In this document: positions 51,900 to 61,097 of the stretch, piece by piece
How positions within the stretch are numbered: position 1 is the stretch's first letter
Layout: each line of letters begins with the position of its first letter
DNA from: Mesorhizobium prunaredense
Lineage (GTDB): Bacteria > Pseudomonadota > Alphaproteobacteria > Rhizobiales > Rhizobiaceae
DNA: 64,000 nucleotides
Assembly: GCF_900156895.1 (NCBI RefSeq)
Contig: NZ_FTPD01000016.1
Location: 42,753-106,752 of the forward strand
Reading direction: 5' to 3'
Translations under genes and position numbers: made by a program
Notes under the pieces: model-generated
Databases searched by the model: none
Seen by the model: only the letters and a program-made list of their open reading frames with translations
Told to the model about the DNA's origin: nothing

Positions 51900-52861
51900 G
51901 TGTTTCGGTTATCCTGACATGCCACAATGAAGAACGCTTCATTGTGCAGGCCGTGGAAAGCGCGATCAATCAGACCGCGTCGAGCCGAATCAAAGAGATC
52001 ATCATTGTCAATGACGGCTCGACCGACGGCTCGGCGGAGGTCATCGCGGCGCTGGCTCGCAGGGAGCCGCGCACACATGTGCTGACAGCAGCGGGTGTCG
52101 GGCCTTCATCGGCGAGGAATCTTGCCATCAGACATGCTACCGGTGATTTTATTGCATTTCTCGACGGCGATGACTTCTGGGCTGAGGATAAGCTTGAGCG
52201 CCAATTGGCCGTCTTTGGCAATGGCTGCAAGGCAGGTCTTGTCTATGGTGATTTTGTCGATTTTTCCGCTCCGGATATTTCCGATGCTCTACACGTCACC
52301 GTTCGCCGCTATCGTGGGGACCAAAGTGATACGCTGCCGACATATTTTCTGCTTGATGGGCCGATTGTTCCCTCCAGTATCCTTATGCGGCGGCAGATTG
52401 TCGAAGATATCGGGTTGTTCAACGAGGCTTTATGGCTTGGCGAAGATACAGAGTTTTGTATGCGCGTAGCCGAGCGTTGGACATTTCAATATGTGGCCGG
52501 AGCACTCGTCTATAAACGGCGCCATGACTCGAACGCTACCCGCAGACTCGACACGCTTCTGCCGGCAGCCGAACGCCTCACGCGAGAATGGATCATGCGA
52601 CGGCCGGAGCTTGCGCACCTCGCGCGCCGGCGCAACGCGCGTTTGTACGCGAAGGCCGGCAATGATTGCGTGGTTAAAGGGGAAAAGAAACGCGGAGCGC
52701 GCTTGCTCATTCGCGCGATGCGGCACGATCCATTGTCCTGGCGGATATACGTTTGCATTTTCCTTTGCGCCATGCCGAGGGGCATGGATCCACAGGTGCG
52801 CCGCGCAGCCAAGCTATTGTTCTACCGGGCCGTGCGGAACGGCTTTGCTGACGGCTCTTAA
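51896..52861 (+). CDS. Glycosyltransferase family 2
   Basis: ATG 51896 overlaps the polymerase stop; 321 residues. GT-A fold motifs are VSVILTCHNEERFIVQAVES, IIVNDGSTDGS, and the metal-binding DGDDFW. LGEDTEFCMRVAERW follows as the acceptor-side acidic motif. The C-terminal 60 residues are basic, probably for membrane association. Inverting GT2 enzymes add sugars to undecaprenyl-linked chains. It is translationally coupled to the polymerase and 2 bp from the methyltransferase gene. Donor sugar unknown. Confidence 0.92.
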   Translation: MSVSVILTCHNEERFIVQAVESAINQTASSRIKEIIIVNDGSTDGSAEVIAALARREPRTHVLTAAGVGPSSARNLAIRHATGDFIAFLDGDDFWAEDKLERQLAVFGNGCKAGLVYGDFVDFSAPDISDALHVTVRRYRGDQSDTLPTYFLLDGPIVPSSILMRRQIVEDIGLFNEALWLGEDTEFCMRVAERWTFQYVAGALVYKRRHDSNATRRLDTLLPAAERLTREWIMRRPELAHLARRRNARLYAKAGNDCVVKGEKKRGARLLIRAMRHDPLSWRIYVCIFLCAMPRGMDPQVRRAAKLLFYRAVRNGFADGS

Positions 52862-52863
52862 AG

Positions 52864-53823
52864 ATGCTGGCGGAATGGGGAGAGGTCGAGCATCTCATGC
52901 GGCAGCCGGGTAATCCTTCCGTACCGATTATTCTGTACCGCCGCGGCGCGACCATCACGGAGGCGAAATCAGAGCTCTCTGGCGCGCGAGCTGCCGAGTA
53001 TCCGGTTGTGCATGGTCAGCCGGCACTGATCGATTTCTCTTGCAGTCTCGTGCGTGCCGACGTGCTGACGGCAAGTGGCATCTCAGCCATAAAGAGGCGG
53101 CCGAACTGGCTGAGGATCACCAAGGGGTGGCTCTTCGGAACTGCGAATCTCAGCGCGCGCAACGTTGTCAGCTTTCGCGATCACGTTCTCTCCCATGGGA
53201 TTGAGCGCCCTCTCGTGCTCATGATCGGCGCCGCAACCAAGGGGGCGGGGACCGATGGCCTTTATGAAACCGAAGCCGTTCGACAGATTGCATTCGACAT
53301 CTACCCGTCCGCATACACGCATTTCATCGCGGACGCTCATCAGATTCCGCTTGCCAGCGGCTCGGTGGACGGCGTCTGCATTCAGGCGGTCCTCGAGCAT
53401 GTGATTAACCCGGAACAGGTCGTTTCAGAGATATCTCGCGTGCTCAAGCCCGGCGGTCTCGTCTACGCCGAGACACCGTTCATGCAGCAAGTGCATGAGG
53501 GCGCATATGATTTTACGCGCTTCACTGAGCTCGGACATCGCTGGCTGTTCCGGAATTTCGAAACGATCAGTCGTGGAGCGCTCGGTGGACCCGGTTTGTC
53601 GTTCTACTGGGCGGCGAAATATTTCCTGCGTGGCCTTACCCGGAGCCGGCTGCTTAGTGACGTCTTGAGTCTTCCCTTCGCGCTGGCCGCACTCATGGAC
53701 GGCATGATCGGAGAGGATCATAAGATCGACGGCAGCAATGGGGCCTATTTCCTGGGAAGGCTCACCGGAACCAGTATTCCACTGAGCAGCATTGTCGACG
53801 AATATCGGGGCGCTCAACGCTAG
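52864..53823 (+). CDS. SAM-dependent methyltransferase (class I)
   Basis: This 319-residue protein contains the methyltransferase core in residues 110-235: LVLMIGAATKGAGTDGLYE (a divergent glycine loop), FIADAHQIPLASGSVDGVCI, VLEHVINPEQVVSEISRVLK and PGGLVYAETPFMQQVHEG. The first 100 residues are an additional domain, with RRGATITEAKSELSG, found in glycan methyltransferases of unclear role. It probably O-methylates a sugar of the repeat unit. It is 2 bp after the GT2 stop, so the polymerase, GT2 and methyltransferase genes form an operon. Confidence 0.82.
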   Translation: MLAEWGEVEHLMRQPGNPSVPIILYRRGATITEAKSELSGARAAEYPVVHGQPALIDFSCSLVRADVLTASGISAIKRRPNWLRITKGWLFGTANLSARNVVSFRDHVLSHGIERPLVLMIGAATKGAGTDGLYETEAVRQIAFDIYPSAYTHFIADAHQIPLASGSVDGVCIQAVLEHVINPEQVVSEISRVLKPGGLVYAETPFMQQVHEGAYDFTRFTELGHRWLFRNFETISRGALGGPGLSFYWAAKYFLRGLTRSRLLSDVLSLPFALAALMDGMIGEDHKIDGSNGAYFLGRLTGTSIPLSSIVDEYRGAQR

Positions 53824-54008
53824 TACCGGGAACGGCGATCTCGTCCCCCGCGTTCAGCAGCTCTGTCGTCGGCCGTTCCATACGCCTGTGCGAGGCTGCC
53901 ATCGGCAAGTCTGTCGCCCTTGGCCCGGCTGCAACAGACGGCGTCTTCGGCGCCTGGTTCAGACATCAAAAATGGAAACCATCCACTTCAATGGCTTTGG
54001 CCTCGGGC

Positions 54009-55145
54009 TCAGCCCCATTTCAGCTCCGGAAACGTCGCGCCTGCACAGGTTGCCCAGTCGAAGGTGCGTGCCCGTGATTTGGCAAGAGCACCGTCGCGCT
54101 CACGCAGTTCTGCATTGGCCACATAGGTTGCTATCGCGCGGGCCATCGAATTCACGTCCTCCGGGGGCACCAGCACACCAGTGGAGCCCATGACCTCGGG
54201 TATGCCGCCGACGGCCGTCGCTATCGAAGGACATCCTTGCGCACCGGCCTCAACCAACACTAGCCCGAAGCCCTCGATCTTTCCCTTTAGCTCTCGTGCG
54301 AACAATGTGTGGCACGCCGCACGGCGGTATAAGCGCTTTAAGTCGTCGTCGGACAGCCTACCGGTAGCGATCACTGGAACACGAGTTCGTGCCGCTTCAT
54401 CCAATATCTTTGAGGCATAGGGCTGATCTTCGGCCCGTCCAGCCATCACAAAGATCGGATTGTCTAATCCGTATTCATCGCGCGCGCTCGCGATAGCCCG
54501 GACAGTTTCCAACTGGCCCTTCCGAGGCTCGATACGTCCGACTGCGCAAATGACGCTTGCAGCTTGTGGTACAGCTGCAAGTTGCGGGTGTTCAAAATTC
54601 CCATGGATTGGCTGAAACCACATGGGATCCACGCCGAGATACGTGACGACACCCTTCCGGGGCATTCCAAAACTTTCGGAAAAGATCCGCAGCGTCGCAT
54701 GTGAGTTGGCGAAAACGACCTCTGCTCCTTCGTAGGCGCGGCGTACAAACCGAAAAAGGATGGAATCGGTCCTGAATTTGCTGACTTCGCTGCCATGAAT
54801 CATCGCTCGATACCCTCTGCGATGGAACGGTCGTAGCACAAATGTCACAAGTACACTGCGTATGTCGGCGGCCAAAAACAACCTGTCCTTAGGAACGTTG
54901 CGCAGAATAGAAAGCGCCCGCAGCGCCCCGAATGGAGAAATTTGATGATGCCGCAGAATGCGATGGGTATCCGGCTCCTGGGGAACGGCAGGAAGGTCAG
55001 GATAGGCAGGCGCTATGACGGTCGCAGCGTGGCCGCCAGCACGAACGATGTCGACCAACCGTCCGGCGTATGTTCCGATGCCACCAGGAAATGGATGATA
55101 TTCGTACGTCATCAGGATGATGCCGTGCGGAGGCTGAGGTATCAT
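54009..55145 (-). CDS. Glycosyltransferase family 4
   Basis: This 378-residue protein has LMTYEYHPFPGGIGTYAGRL at the N-terminus, the loop of GT4 enzymes such as PimB-like mannosyltransferases. The second domain has VICAVGRIEPRKGQLETVRA, VIATGRLSDDDLKRLYRRA and EGFGLVLVEAGAQGCPSI with the E-x7-E pair. ELKGKIEGFG follows the usual active-site glutamate pattern. It is separated from the co-polymerase gene upstream on the same strand by 78 bp. Its C-terminus ends close to the 53824-54008 gap, where no gene is recognised. Confidence 0.93.
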   Translation of the reverse strand: MIPQPPHGIILMTYEYHPFPGGIGTYAGRLVDIVRAGGHAATVIAPAYPDLPAVPQEPDTHRILRHHQISPFGALRALSILRNVPKDRLFLAADIRSVLVTFVLRPFHRRGYRAMIHGSEVSKFRTDSILFRFVRRAYEGAEVVFANSHATLRIFSESFGMPRKGVVTYLGVDPMWFQPIHGNFEHPQLAAVPQAASVICAVGRIEPRKGQLETVRAIASARDEYGLDNPIFVMAGRAEDQPYASKILDEAARTRVPVIATGRLSDDDLKRLYRRAACHTLFARELKGKIEGFGLVLVEAGAQGCPSIATAVGGIPEVMGSTGVLVPPEDVNSMARAIATYVANAELRERDGALAKSRARTFDWATCAGATFPELKWG

Positions 55146-55223
55146 GGGTCAAGAACTCCCAATGCCGCCCGCCTCGCCTTTAGCCGATGAGGGGATACTG
55201 TAGGCGGGCTGCCTGCTCCACAA

Positions 55224-57092
55224 CTAGGCCTGGTAATACTGATGATAACGTTCACTGTAAAATTCGGCACTGCCGAACTTTTGATACCGCTTGATTCTTT
55301 TGATATCGACCTTGTTGAGCAGAACGCCGATGCATTTATCCGCCAGGATCGGGTTGTTGTCGAGGATTTCGCGCACGAATGTACGAGCGGTCACACCCCA
55401 TTCAACAACCAGAACAAGTCCGTCGAGGTGCTGGACAAAGGACCTCACGTCCGCGACTGGAGCCAACGGGGGCAAATCAACGACGACGTAGTTGAACATA
55501 GGGCCCACCTTGAGCAGAAAGTCGCCCATTTTCTCGATAGGCTGCACGGTGTTCGCGAGCTTTTGTTGGCTCTGGTTCACGCCGGGCAGGAACCTCAATG
55601 GCAATGACTGATGGGCCAGCAAGTCTTTCGGATTGAGTTCTCCAGCCAACAAGTCGGCCAGGCCTCGTTCCCAGCCGTTGGCTAACATAGGGGACAAGCC
55701 CGGATTGTGGATATCGGCATCGATCAACAACGTCTTACAACGCTGCATAGCAAGAACCATCGCAAAATTAGCGGCGACCAGAGACTTCCCTTCTCCCGGG
55801 AGGCAAGAAACGATGCCGAGCGCCTTGGTGCTCTTCCTTGGTAACTCGACGTCAACAGCAACTTTCACAGTTCGCATCGCTTCAGCGAATTCCGAGCGCG
55901 GATGTTGCTCTACCCAGTTGAAAGCGCTGTTCCCCACCTCGATGAATGACGGCTCTCCGGCCGCACGATCGTGCTTGTTTCGGTGAATTGGCTTCCCATC
56001 CAGTAATGGGATCATTCCGAGCGTCTGAAGTCCGAGCTCATCGCGCACTTGAGCCGTCGTGCGGAAAAAGCGCTCCCGGTACTCCCGAATTCCACCCACA
56101 CCGGCGCCAACCATGCCGGCGAGCACGACGCAGACCGCCAACGTAAGACTGCTGTTCGGAGAACTCGGTCTGCTGGGGGTTGGTGCCTCCGAGATAATCC
56201 GCGCCTCCGTCAACGCCATCGAAAAGTTCTGCAGGCTCGCTTGGTACTGCTGCAGGACCTGTTCATATTGCGACTTGAGAGAGGACGCCTCAAGTTCGAG
56301 CTGGCGCAAGGTAACCAGCGTTTCCTTGGTCAGCGTATTGTCTGTTCGAAACCTGTGGATTGCGAGCTCGGCATCGACCGATCGCTTCCGCACCGTCTCG
56401 AGCTCTTCCGCCAGTGCGCCGCGAGCTCGGATAATCGACTCGTCTTTGGCTCCGACTTGGTCAGAAATATAGATTTCTGCATACTTACTGGCTATTTCTT
56501 GCGCCATTTCGGCGCTAGGCGACCGAAATTGGACTTCCAGAATGTAAGAAAGCCCTACACGAGCTACCGTAATATTCTCAGCCAGAATGCCAAATGCCTG
56601 CCATCGAGTATCGGATCCTCGCGCGACACTCGATTTCACCGGCGCTCCGCTTGCTTCGGAACTGCCGATGAATGGCCACCGAGCGACCGATCCTATGAGA
56701 CTGTTGAGCAATGAATATGGCGCCGACAAGAAAGAGCGATCGGTAGCAAGACCGAGGCTGTCAACGACCTTTAGCCCGATGCGGTCGGAAAGCAACAATT
56801 CGACCTGACTCAGCATCATCGGGTCAAGCTGTGCGGAGCTTCCGCTCTCTGTTAATTCCGTAACGATGGATGGCTGGTTCTTGTCGATCAGGATTCTGGC
56901 CGTCGACTCGTACAAGGGCACCTCGGCCCAAAGATACGCTAGCCCCAGCACAAGTCCTGCGAGCGCGCATGTAAGGACGAACCTCAACTGCCGTCGCGCT
57001 GCCGCCACGAGTGTTTCGAGATCAATCGTTCCCCACTGAGGATCGCCGAATGTGAAGGCAGAATCCGGGTGCTTTTCAACTTCGCGGAGCAT
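55224..57092 (-). CDS. Polysaccharide co-polymerase with BY-kinase domain (Wzc/ExoP-like)
   Basis: This 622-residue protein has the Wzz chain-length domain with two transmembrane segments (about 37-56, VLTCALAGLVLGLAYLWA, and about 325-345, LTLAVCVVLAGMVGAGV). A long periplasmic coiled coil lies between them. The cytosolic BY-kinase has Walker A LPGEGKSLVAANFA, Walker A' LLIDADIHNPGL and Walker B VVVDLPPL. The Tyr-rich C-terminus (EFYSERYHQYYQA) is the autophosphorylation cluster. It controls chain length and assembles with the OPX exporter at 58618. The order resembles rhizobial exoP. A 338-bp region separates it from the next gene. Confidence 0.95.
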   Translation of the reverse strand: MLREVEKHPDSAFTFGDPQWGTIDLETLVAAARRQLRFVLTCALAGLVLGLAYLWAEVPLYESTARILIDKNQPSIVTELTESGSSAQLDPMMLSQVELLLSDRIGLKVVDSLGLATDRSFLSAPYSLLNSLIGSVARWPFIGSSEASGAPVKSSVARGSDTRWQAFGILAENITVARVGLSYILEVQFRSPSAEMAQEIASKYAEIYISDQVGAKDESIIRARGALAEELETVRKRSVDAELAIHRFRTDNTLTKETLVTLRQLELEASSLKSQYEQVLQQYQASLQNFSMALTEARIISEAPTPSRPSSPNSSLTLAVCVVLAGMVGAGVGGIREYRERFFRTTAQVRDELGLQTLGMIPLLDGKPIHRNKHDRAAGEPSFIEVGNSAFNWVEQHPRSEFAEAMRTVKVAVDVELPRKSTKALGIVSCLPGEGKSLVAANFAMVLAMQRCKTLLIDADIHNPGLSPMLANGWERGLADLLAGELNPKDLLAHQSLPLRFLPGVNQSQQKLANTVQPIEKMGDFLLKVGPMFNYVVVDLPPLAPVADVRSFVQHLDGLVLVVEWGVTARTFVREILDNNPILADKCIGVLLNKVDIKRIKRYQKFGSAEFYSERYHQYYQA

Positions 57093-57430
57093 AAGCCTTC
57101 AAACCCGTGGCATGAGACTGGCAGCGCATTGGTAGTGACAAACACCATACCACATCATCTGACTAAATGTCTGCAAATTCAGTATCGACGCCCGCGGAGC
57201 ACAGGCGCACCGCTCGGGGCGGGCATCAGCCCGCTCTTCGCCAAAGGCGCGACTCCCGACCTCGATGCAATAAACCGAAACCTCACGCGGCCCATGCTCC
57301 GACTGCCGCAATTCCGCTGCATGTCGTAAGCTCCAATTGAAGGAAGAAATTGAGTCGTATTGCCAAATGGCAAAACATCTGAGCAAGAGATTCCGGGGCT
57401 CAGGCTGAGCCTGTCCTGCGGGAAACAGGG
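57093..57430. other. Intergenic region, 338 bp
   Basis: Divergent promoter region between the co-polymerase (start 57092) and the small gene at 57431. A minus-strand open frame crosses it but shows no domain and is probably a shadow. No strong inverted repeat seen. Confidence 0.4.
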
Positions 57431-57601
57431 ATGTCGATTGGAATGGCTCGTCGATCACAGGCGCGCGATAACGATCACCGCAAGGATCCTGCGCGCATCT
57501 GGCGCCTCGCGGAAAGCCTCTCCGATGCCAGAATAAGACAGGCTGCAGTCACATTTTGTTTCGTAGTGTGGGGTGTCATCTTGGTGATCGTCCTGCTCTA
57601 G
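57431..57601 (+). CDS. Small membrane protein, 56 aa, unknown
   Basis: ATG 57431 follows GGGAAACAGGG; a second in-frame ATG lies at 57443. The 56-residue product has a charged N-terminal two-thirds (RRSQARDNDHRKDPARIWR) and one hydrophobic C-terminal helix (AAVTFCFVVWGVILVIVLL), a type II tail-anchored layout. It faces the SyrA/ExoX-like gene and is close to the co-polymerase promoter. I do not recognise the family. Size and topology suggest a regulator of the secretion/EPS machinery, but that is speculation. Confidence 0.5.
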   Translation: MSIGMARRSQARDNDHRKDPARIWRLAESLSDARIRQAAVTFCFVVWGVILVIVLL

Positions 57602-57673
57602 CAGCCAGAGCCTATAAAGGCGGAGGGGGCCCGCCTCACTTACTAAGTGGCTCGGCAGTTGCTCCCTTTCGGC

Positions 57674-57889
57674 TCATCGCGCGATGTGTGATTTCGGAGT
57701 CACCGATTTTTTGGAGACCGAGCGCCACACTAGCAGTATGACAGCAACAAAGTACCCGATCTGTATCAAGATCCCGCAAATCAACGTTTGGACAAACGTG
57801 CTCCAGAGGGAGGCGGTGAGCAAATATGTACTGATGGCGAATGCCAACAGTACTATGATAAGGCCTCGCAAAAAAGGCAAAAAGGACAT
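57674..57889 (-). CDS. Exopolysaccharide production repressor-like small membrane protein (SyrA/ExoX type)
   Basis: This 71-residue protein has two transmembrane helices: FLRGLIIVLLAFAISTYLLT and FVQTLICGILIQIGYFVAVI. TASLWSTFVQTLICGILIQI GYFVAV (written in two parts) closely matches ExoX/PsiA and SyrA proteins (SLWTTLIQTVVCAVLLQVGYF type). In Sinorhizobium, ExoX lowers succinoglycan synthesis by a post-translational effect linked to ExoY. Here it sits between the ExoP-like and ExoF-like genes and probably tunes the island's initiating transferase. The C-terminal 14 residues are basic. Confidence 0.8.
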   Translation of the reverse strand: MSFLPFLRGLIIVLLAFAISTYLLTASLWSTFVQTLICGILIQIGYFVAVILLVWRSVSKKSVTPKSHIAR

Positions 57890-58250
57890 CGCCGTCCCAC
57901 TCGCAGCCGCGTGACGCGCTCCTCGGCTATCCAGGCCTCAGCGCATTAACCATCATAACATACCGGAACGGGTCAGAGCGACCAATATATTAGCAGATGC
58001 GAATAAATACGCCCCAGCCTGTGCCAGGACGCTTGCTTCCAGGCGACCAACTCCGGTTCGGCAGCCAAGAGAGGTTTGCCACACGGACCGGCCATGCCAT
58101 GCGATCTGGATTTAGGCAGAGGCTGCGTCGAGTTGTGTGCGCCAAGCTGAGCAAAATGGGATGGCTTCGACGTTGGTATGTCCGCCGCGCAGCTTCCGTG
58201 TTTAGCGGAGCGGCGGACATGGCGGCCGCGCCTCAGGCGGCCAATGCCGC

Positions 58251-58362
58251 TCAGGCCACCAGGAAGACGAACGCGACTGCCATCAGCAGGTAGCGCGCGA
58301 CCGGCCGCCCGCTGGCCGGCGGTGTCGCTTCCGATCGGCGATACGATGGTGACGTCAGCCAT
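58251..58362 (-). pseudogene. cysW N-terminal remnant (sulfate permease)
   Basis: ATG 58362 overlaps the stop of the cysT remnant, the normal cysT-cysW coupling. It reads MADVTIVSPIGSDTAG, then continues in another frame as GRPVARYLLMAVAFVFLVA and ends. This is the start of CysW followed by a frameshift and truncation before the permease core. Only about 37 residues survive. Confidence 0.65.
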
Positions 58363-58498
58363 AGCGTTTGCGGCTCCGCGACTGCACCAGATTGACGACC
58401 AGGAGCATGGCGAACGATGGCAAAACCATGATCGCCGCGATCGCGGTGGCCGCCGGATAGTTGTATTCTTCCAGCCGGATGACGATCAGAGTGGCGCG
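58355..58498 (-). pseudogene. cysT C-terminal remnant (sulfate permease)
   Basis: The last 46 residues of CysT/CysU are present (TLIVIRLEEYNYPAATAIAA; VLPSFAMLLVVNLVQSRSR; KRYG then stop). The rest of the gene is missing upstream, where the exoF-like promoter region begins. Thus a sulfate ABC transporter operon was cut out, leaving only the cysT/cysW junction. Confidence 0.75.
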
Positions 58499-58617
58499 AT
58501 CTCGGAATATCGTCTGCCTTGTTGCCGTTGTTCAGAGCGTAAATTCGCCTCAAAGGAATGGCGTTGTGAGAAAGGTCTGCGTCGATGTCATGCTCAAGCA
58601 TTGCGGGGTGATCGCGA

Positions 58618-59916
58618 ATGTTGAATAGATCGGTGCGCTGGATGCGGGCAGGCAGCTGCGCTGCGCTCGCATGCATGTTTTGGTTGTTCGCATACGGGAA
58701 TCAGTCGAATGGCCTTGCCCTAGCGGAGGAGTACAATGTCGGCGAGTACCGTCTGCAGACTGGCGACGTGATCGGCTTCGCTGTCATAGGCTATCCCGAG
58801 ATGCAAAAGCGAGCTGTGATCGACCAAAGCGGTGTAATTGTGTTGCCGGTCCTAGGCCCCCTAAGCGTTCTCGGGAAGACAATAGAGGATGTTCGCAAGG
58901 AGGTAGTTGAGGCTTTAAAACCAAAATCCCTTCCGCAACGATCCGCAGACGGCACTGAGACTTGGACTGGGTTTTACCCGGATCAGATTGTAGTTGATAT
59001 TGAGGAATACCGACCCGTCTTTATTGACGGGGACATTGCCTCTCCTGGGACTCAGGCCTTCAGACCAGGCATGACTGTCCGACAAGCTGTGGCGGCTGGC
59101 GGCGGCTACCAGCTCGGTCGCGGTGAGCTTGAAAACCCTGAAATGACAGCAGCGGACCTTGGCGGCCGCCTCCACATTCTGCGTATCAGGTACCAGGAAA
59201 GCGAAATCAAGGCTGCTCGCATAGAGGCGCAGCTGAGCGGCGCCAGAGCGATTGAGGTTCCGGACGCAGAACGTGACCCGAGCCTCGAACCTCGTCGCGA
59301 CGAAGCTTTGCAGCAGGAGGGGAAGCATCTTGAGGCTGTCTATGCGGATCAGGAGAAGGAGCGCGCTTCGATTAAGTTGGCCGCCACCAAGGCGGCGGAG
59401 CGAATGGGCTACCTGAAGGAGCAGGTGAAGGCGGATCAAGCGGGCGCCGCCGCAGATGCGGTGGAACTTGATCGCCTCAAGAAGCTCTTCGAAAAAGGTC
59501 TGGTCCAGATCACTAGCGTCAACGCTGCTCAACGCGCAGTGCTCTTGTCAGCGACCCGCGCTTTGCAAACCAACGCTGAGATCGCTCGACTTGAACGCGA
59601 CCAAGGGGATTTGCAGCGCAGTCTTGATAAGTTTATCGACCAGGGTCGAATCGACCTGTTGGCTGACTTGCAGACTGAACGCGCGGCGATGAACCAAATG
59701 CGCGCTGAGATGGATTCATTGACCAAACAAATCGCCTACGTGATGCAGATGCGCAGCGACCTTGTAGGCGAAGGGGACCGAATTACGATCGGTGTAACCC
59801 GCTCCACTGACGGACGGGCAGCGACGACCGAGGCGACTGAAGATACTCTGCTTGCTCCGGGTGACACCATCACAATTACGCTGGAGGTCCCACCAGGAGC
59901 GGCGGTCGCGAATTAA
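58618..59916 (+). CDS. Outer-membrane polysaccharide export protein (OPX, ExoF-like)
   Basis: This 432-residue protein has a signal peptide (AGSCAALACMFWLFAYGNQS). The polysaccharide export domain is at about 40-135 (EYRLQTGDVIGFAVIGYPEM; VLPVLGPLSVLGKTIEDVRK). An SLBB-like segment is PVFIDGDIASPGTQAFRPGM. A long periplasmic coiled coil lies at about 190-375 (QEKERASIKLAATKAAERMG), and the end is TLLAPGDTITITLEV. The layout is that of rhizobial ExoF, which partners with ExoP, rather than of the short lipoprotein Wza. It should form the periplasmic/outer-membrane part of the export path for this island's polysaccharide. ATG 58618 was chosen. Confidence 0.93.
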   Translation: MLNRSVRWMRAGSCAALACMFWLFAYGNQSNGLALAEEYNVGEYRLQTGDVIGFAVIGYPEMQKRAVIDQSGVIVLPVLGPLSVLGKTIEDVRKEVVEALKPKSLPQRSADGTETWTGFYPDQIVVDIEEYRPVFIDGDIASPGTQAFRPGMTVRQAVAAGGGYQLGRGELENPEMTAADLGGRLHILRIRYQESEIKAARIEAQLSGARAIEVPDAERDPSLEPRRDEALQQEGKHLEAVYADQEKERASIKLAATKAAERMGYLKEQVKADQAGAAADAVELDRLKKLFEKGLVQITSVNAAQRAVLLSATRALQTNAEIARLERDQGDLQRSLDKFIDQGRIDLLADLQTERAAMNQMRAEMDSLTKQIAYVMQMRSDLVGEGDRITIGVTRSTDGRAATTEATEDTLLAPGDTITITLEVPPGAAVAN

Positions 59917-60104
59917 ACAATTAAATATTGTATAGAGGCGGCGCGTAGTTGCACGTGTCCTATGGAAATGTGGTCCGGGCCAAGATCGTTCTGAGGCCGC
60001 TCAGGGTCCGGGCAATGACGTGATTGCCACGTGCGCCGCCAAAGCCTGGCATCAAGCATCTAGCTTCAACAGCTCCGGCTCGGTACGTCCGAACAGGGAC
60101 GCGC

Positions 60105-61097
60105 TCACCTCTCTAGATAAATCTTTTCATAAAGAGGCCGAGACTCGGCGTTTCGCATCCGTTTCACTCGAACCTTGATCCAGCGAGGAACCAGCCCCCG
60201 GCAGCAGACGTCGACCGTGTGAGGCAGACGTGAAATAGCCGTGCGCGGCTCCAGGACAAAGAGCTTCTTCGACAGGTACCAGGCCGCGGAAGGCCGCCCT
60301 TGAATCAAAGCTCTCACGGCAAGCCCATTGATCGTGTCAAGCAGATGGGCATTGAGATCGCTCCCAAATTGCGGATATTTCTCGCGAAACTCGGCTAGGA
60401 CAATTTCATACGAACGAAACATCTGCATGACATCGCTCGACATGTTGCCGATCGTCCTCCGGTAACCCACAAGATGTTGGGGCACGACACGAAACTCGTA
60501 ATTCTCTGCTATTCTGAGGCACATTAGAAGATCTTCGCAGCCTTGTGCGTTCCTTGCCCTCAGGGAAGGATCAAACTGTCCTGCCCGCTCGAATGCGGAG
60601 CGACGTACAAGCATCGAACTTCCGTTACCGACAAAGTTGTTTCTGCACATGCGTTGCAGCACGCGCCCCTCAGCATCGGGCTGTTTGAAGGAAAATATCC
60701 GACCGTCCTCGTCGATCTCCGCAAACCAGCAATATGCCAGCCCAGCTGACGAGCCTCCTTCCTGCAGGAGGCGCAGTTGCAGTGCGATTTTGGATGGAGC
60801 CCAAAGATCATCCGCGTCCACGAACGCTAGAAACTCCGCATCGGTGGCAGCGGCGCCGCTGTTGCGTGCGTCCGCAACACCCGCGTTCGGCTGCCTGAAA
60901 AGGCGCATACGCCGATCTTGCTCGGCATAGGCGGCCACGATTGACGCGGACCGGTCCGTCGACCCATCATCCACTACGACAATGTCCAGCGCCTGGTGGC
61001 TCTGCTGGCAGATGCTGGTCAGCGTCGCGAGAATGGTTCTCTCGGCATTGAACATGGGCACCACGACGCCTATCACAGTGGCATTGTGCTGGCTCAT
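60105..61097 (-). CDS. Glycosyltransferase family 2
   Basis: This 330-residue GT-A enzyme has TVIGVVVPMFNAERTILATL, IVVVDDGSTDRSASI and the metal motif VDADDLWAPSKIALQL. ARNAQGCEDLLMCLRIAEN is the ED-x acidic acceptor motif. The final 60 residues are basic and hydrophobic. It lies apart from the other transferases, at the right end of the island. Its start codon overlaps a short upstream open frame of 78 residues (ending 61094) that has no clear start codon. Sugar unknown. Confidence 0.92.
   Translation of the reverse strand: MSQHNATVIGVVVPMFNAERTILATLTSICQQSHQALDIVVVDDGSTDRSASIVAAYAEQDRRMRLFRQPNAGVADARNSGAAATDAEFLAFVDADDLWAPSKIALQLRLLQEGGSSAGLAYCWFAEIDEDGRIFSFKQPDAEGRVLQRMCRNNFVGNGSSMLVRRSAFERAGQFDPSLRARNAQGCEDLLMCLRIAENYEFRVVPQHLVGYRRTIGNMSSDVMQMFRSYEIVLAEFREKYPQFGSDLNAHLLDTINGLAVRALIQGRPSAAWYLSKKLFVLEPRTAISRLPHTVDVCCRGLVPRWIKVRVKRMRNAESRPLYEKIYLER

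Noticed and set aside
57099..57458. 119-codon minus-strand frame upstream of the co-polymerase
   Set aside because: No motif, mixed composition; more likely promoter DNA.
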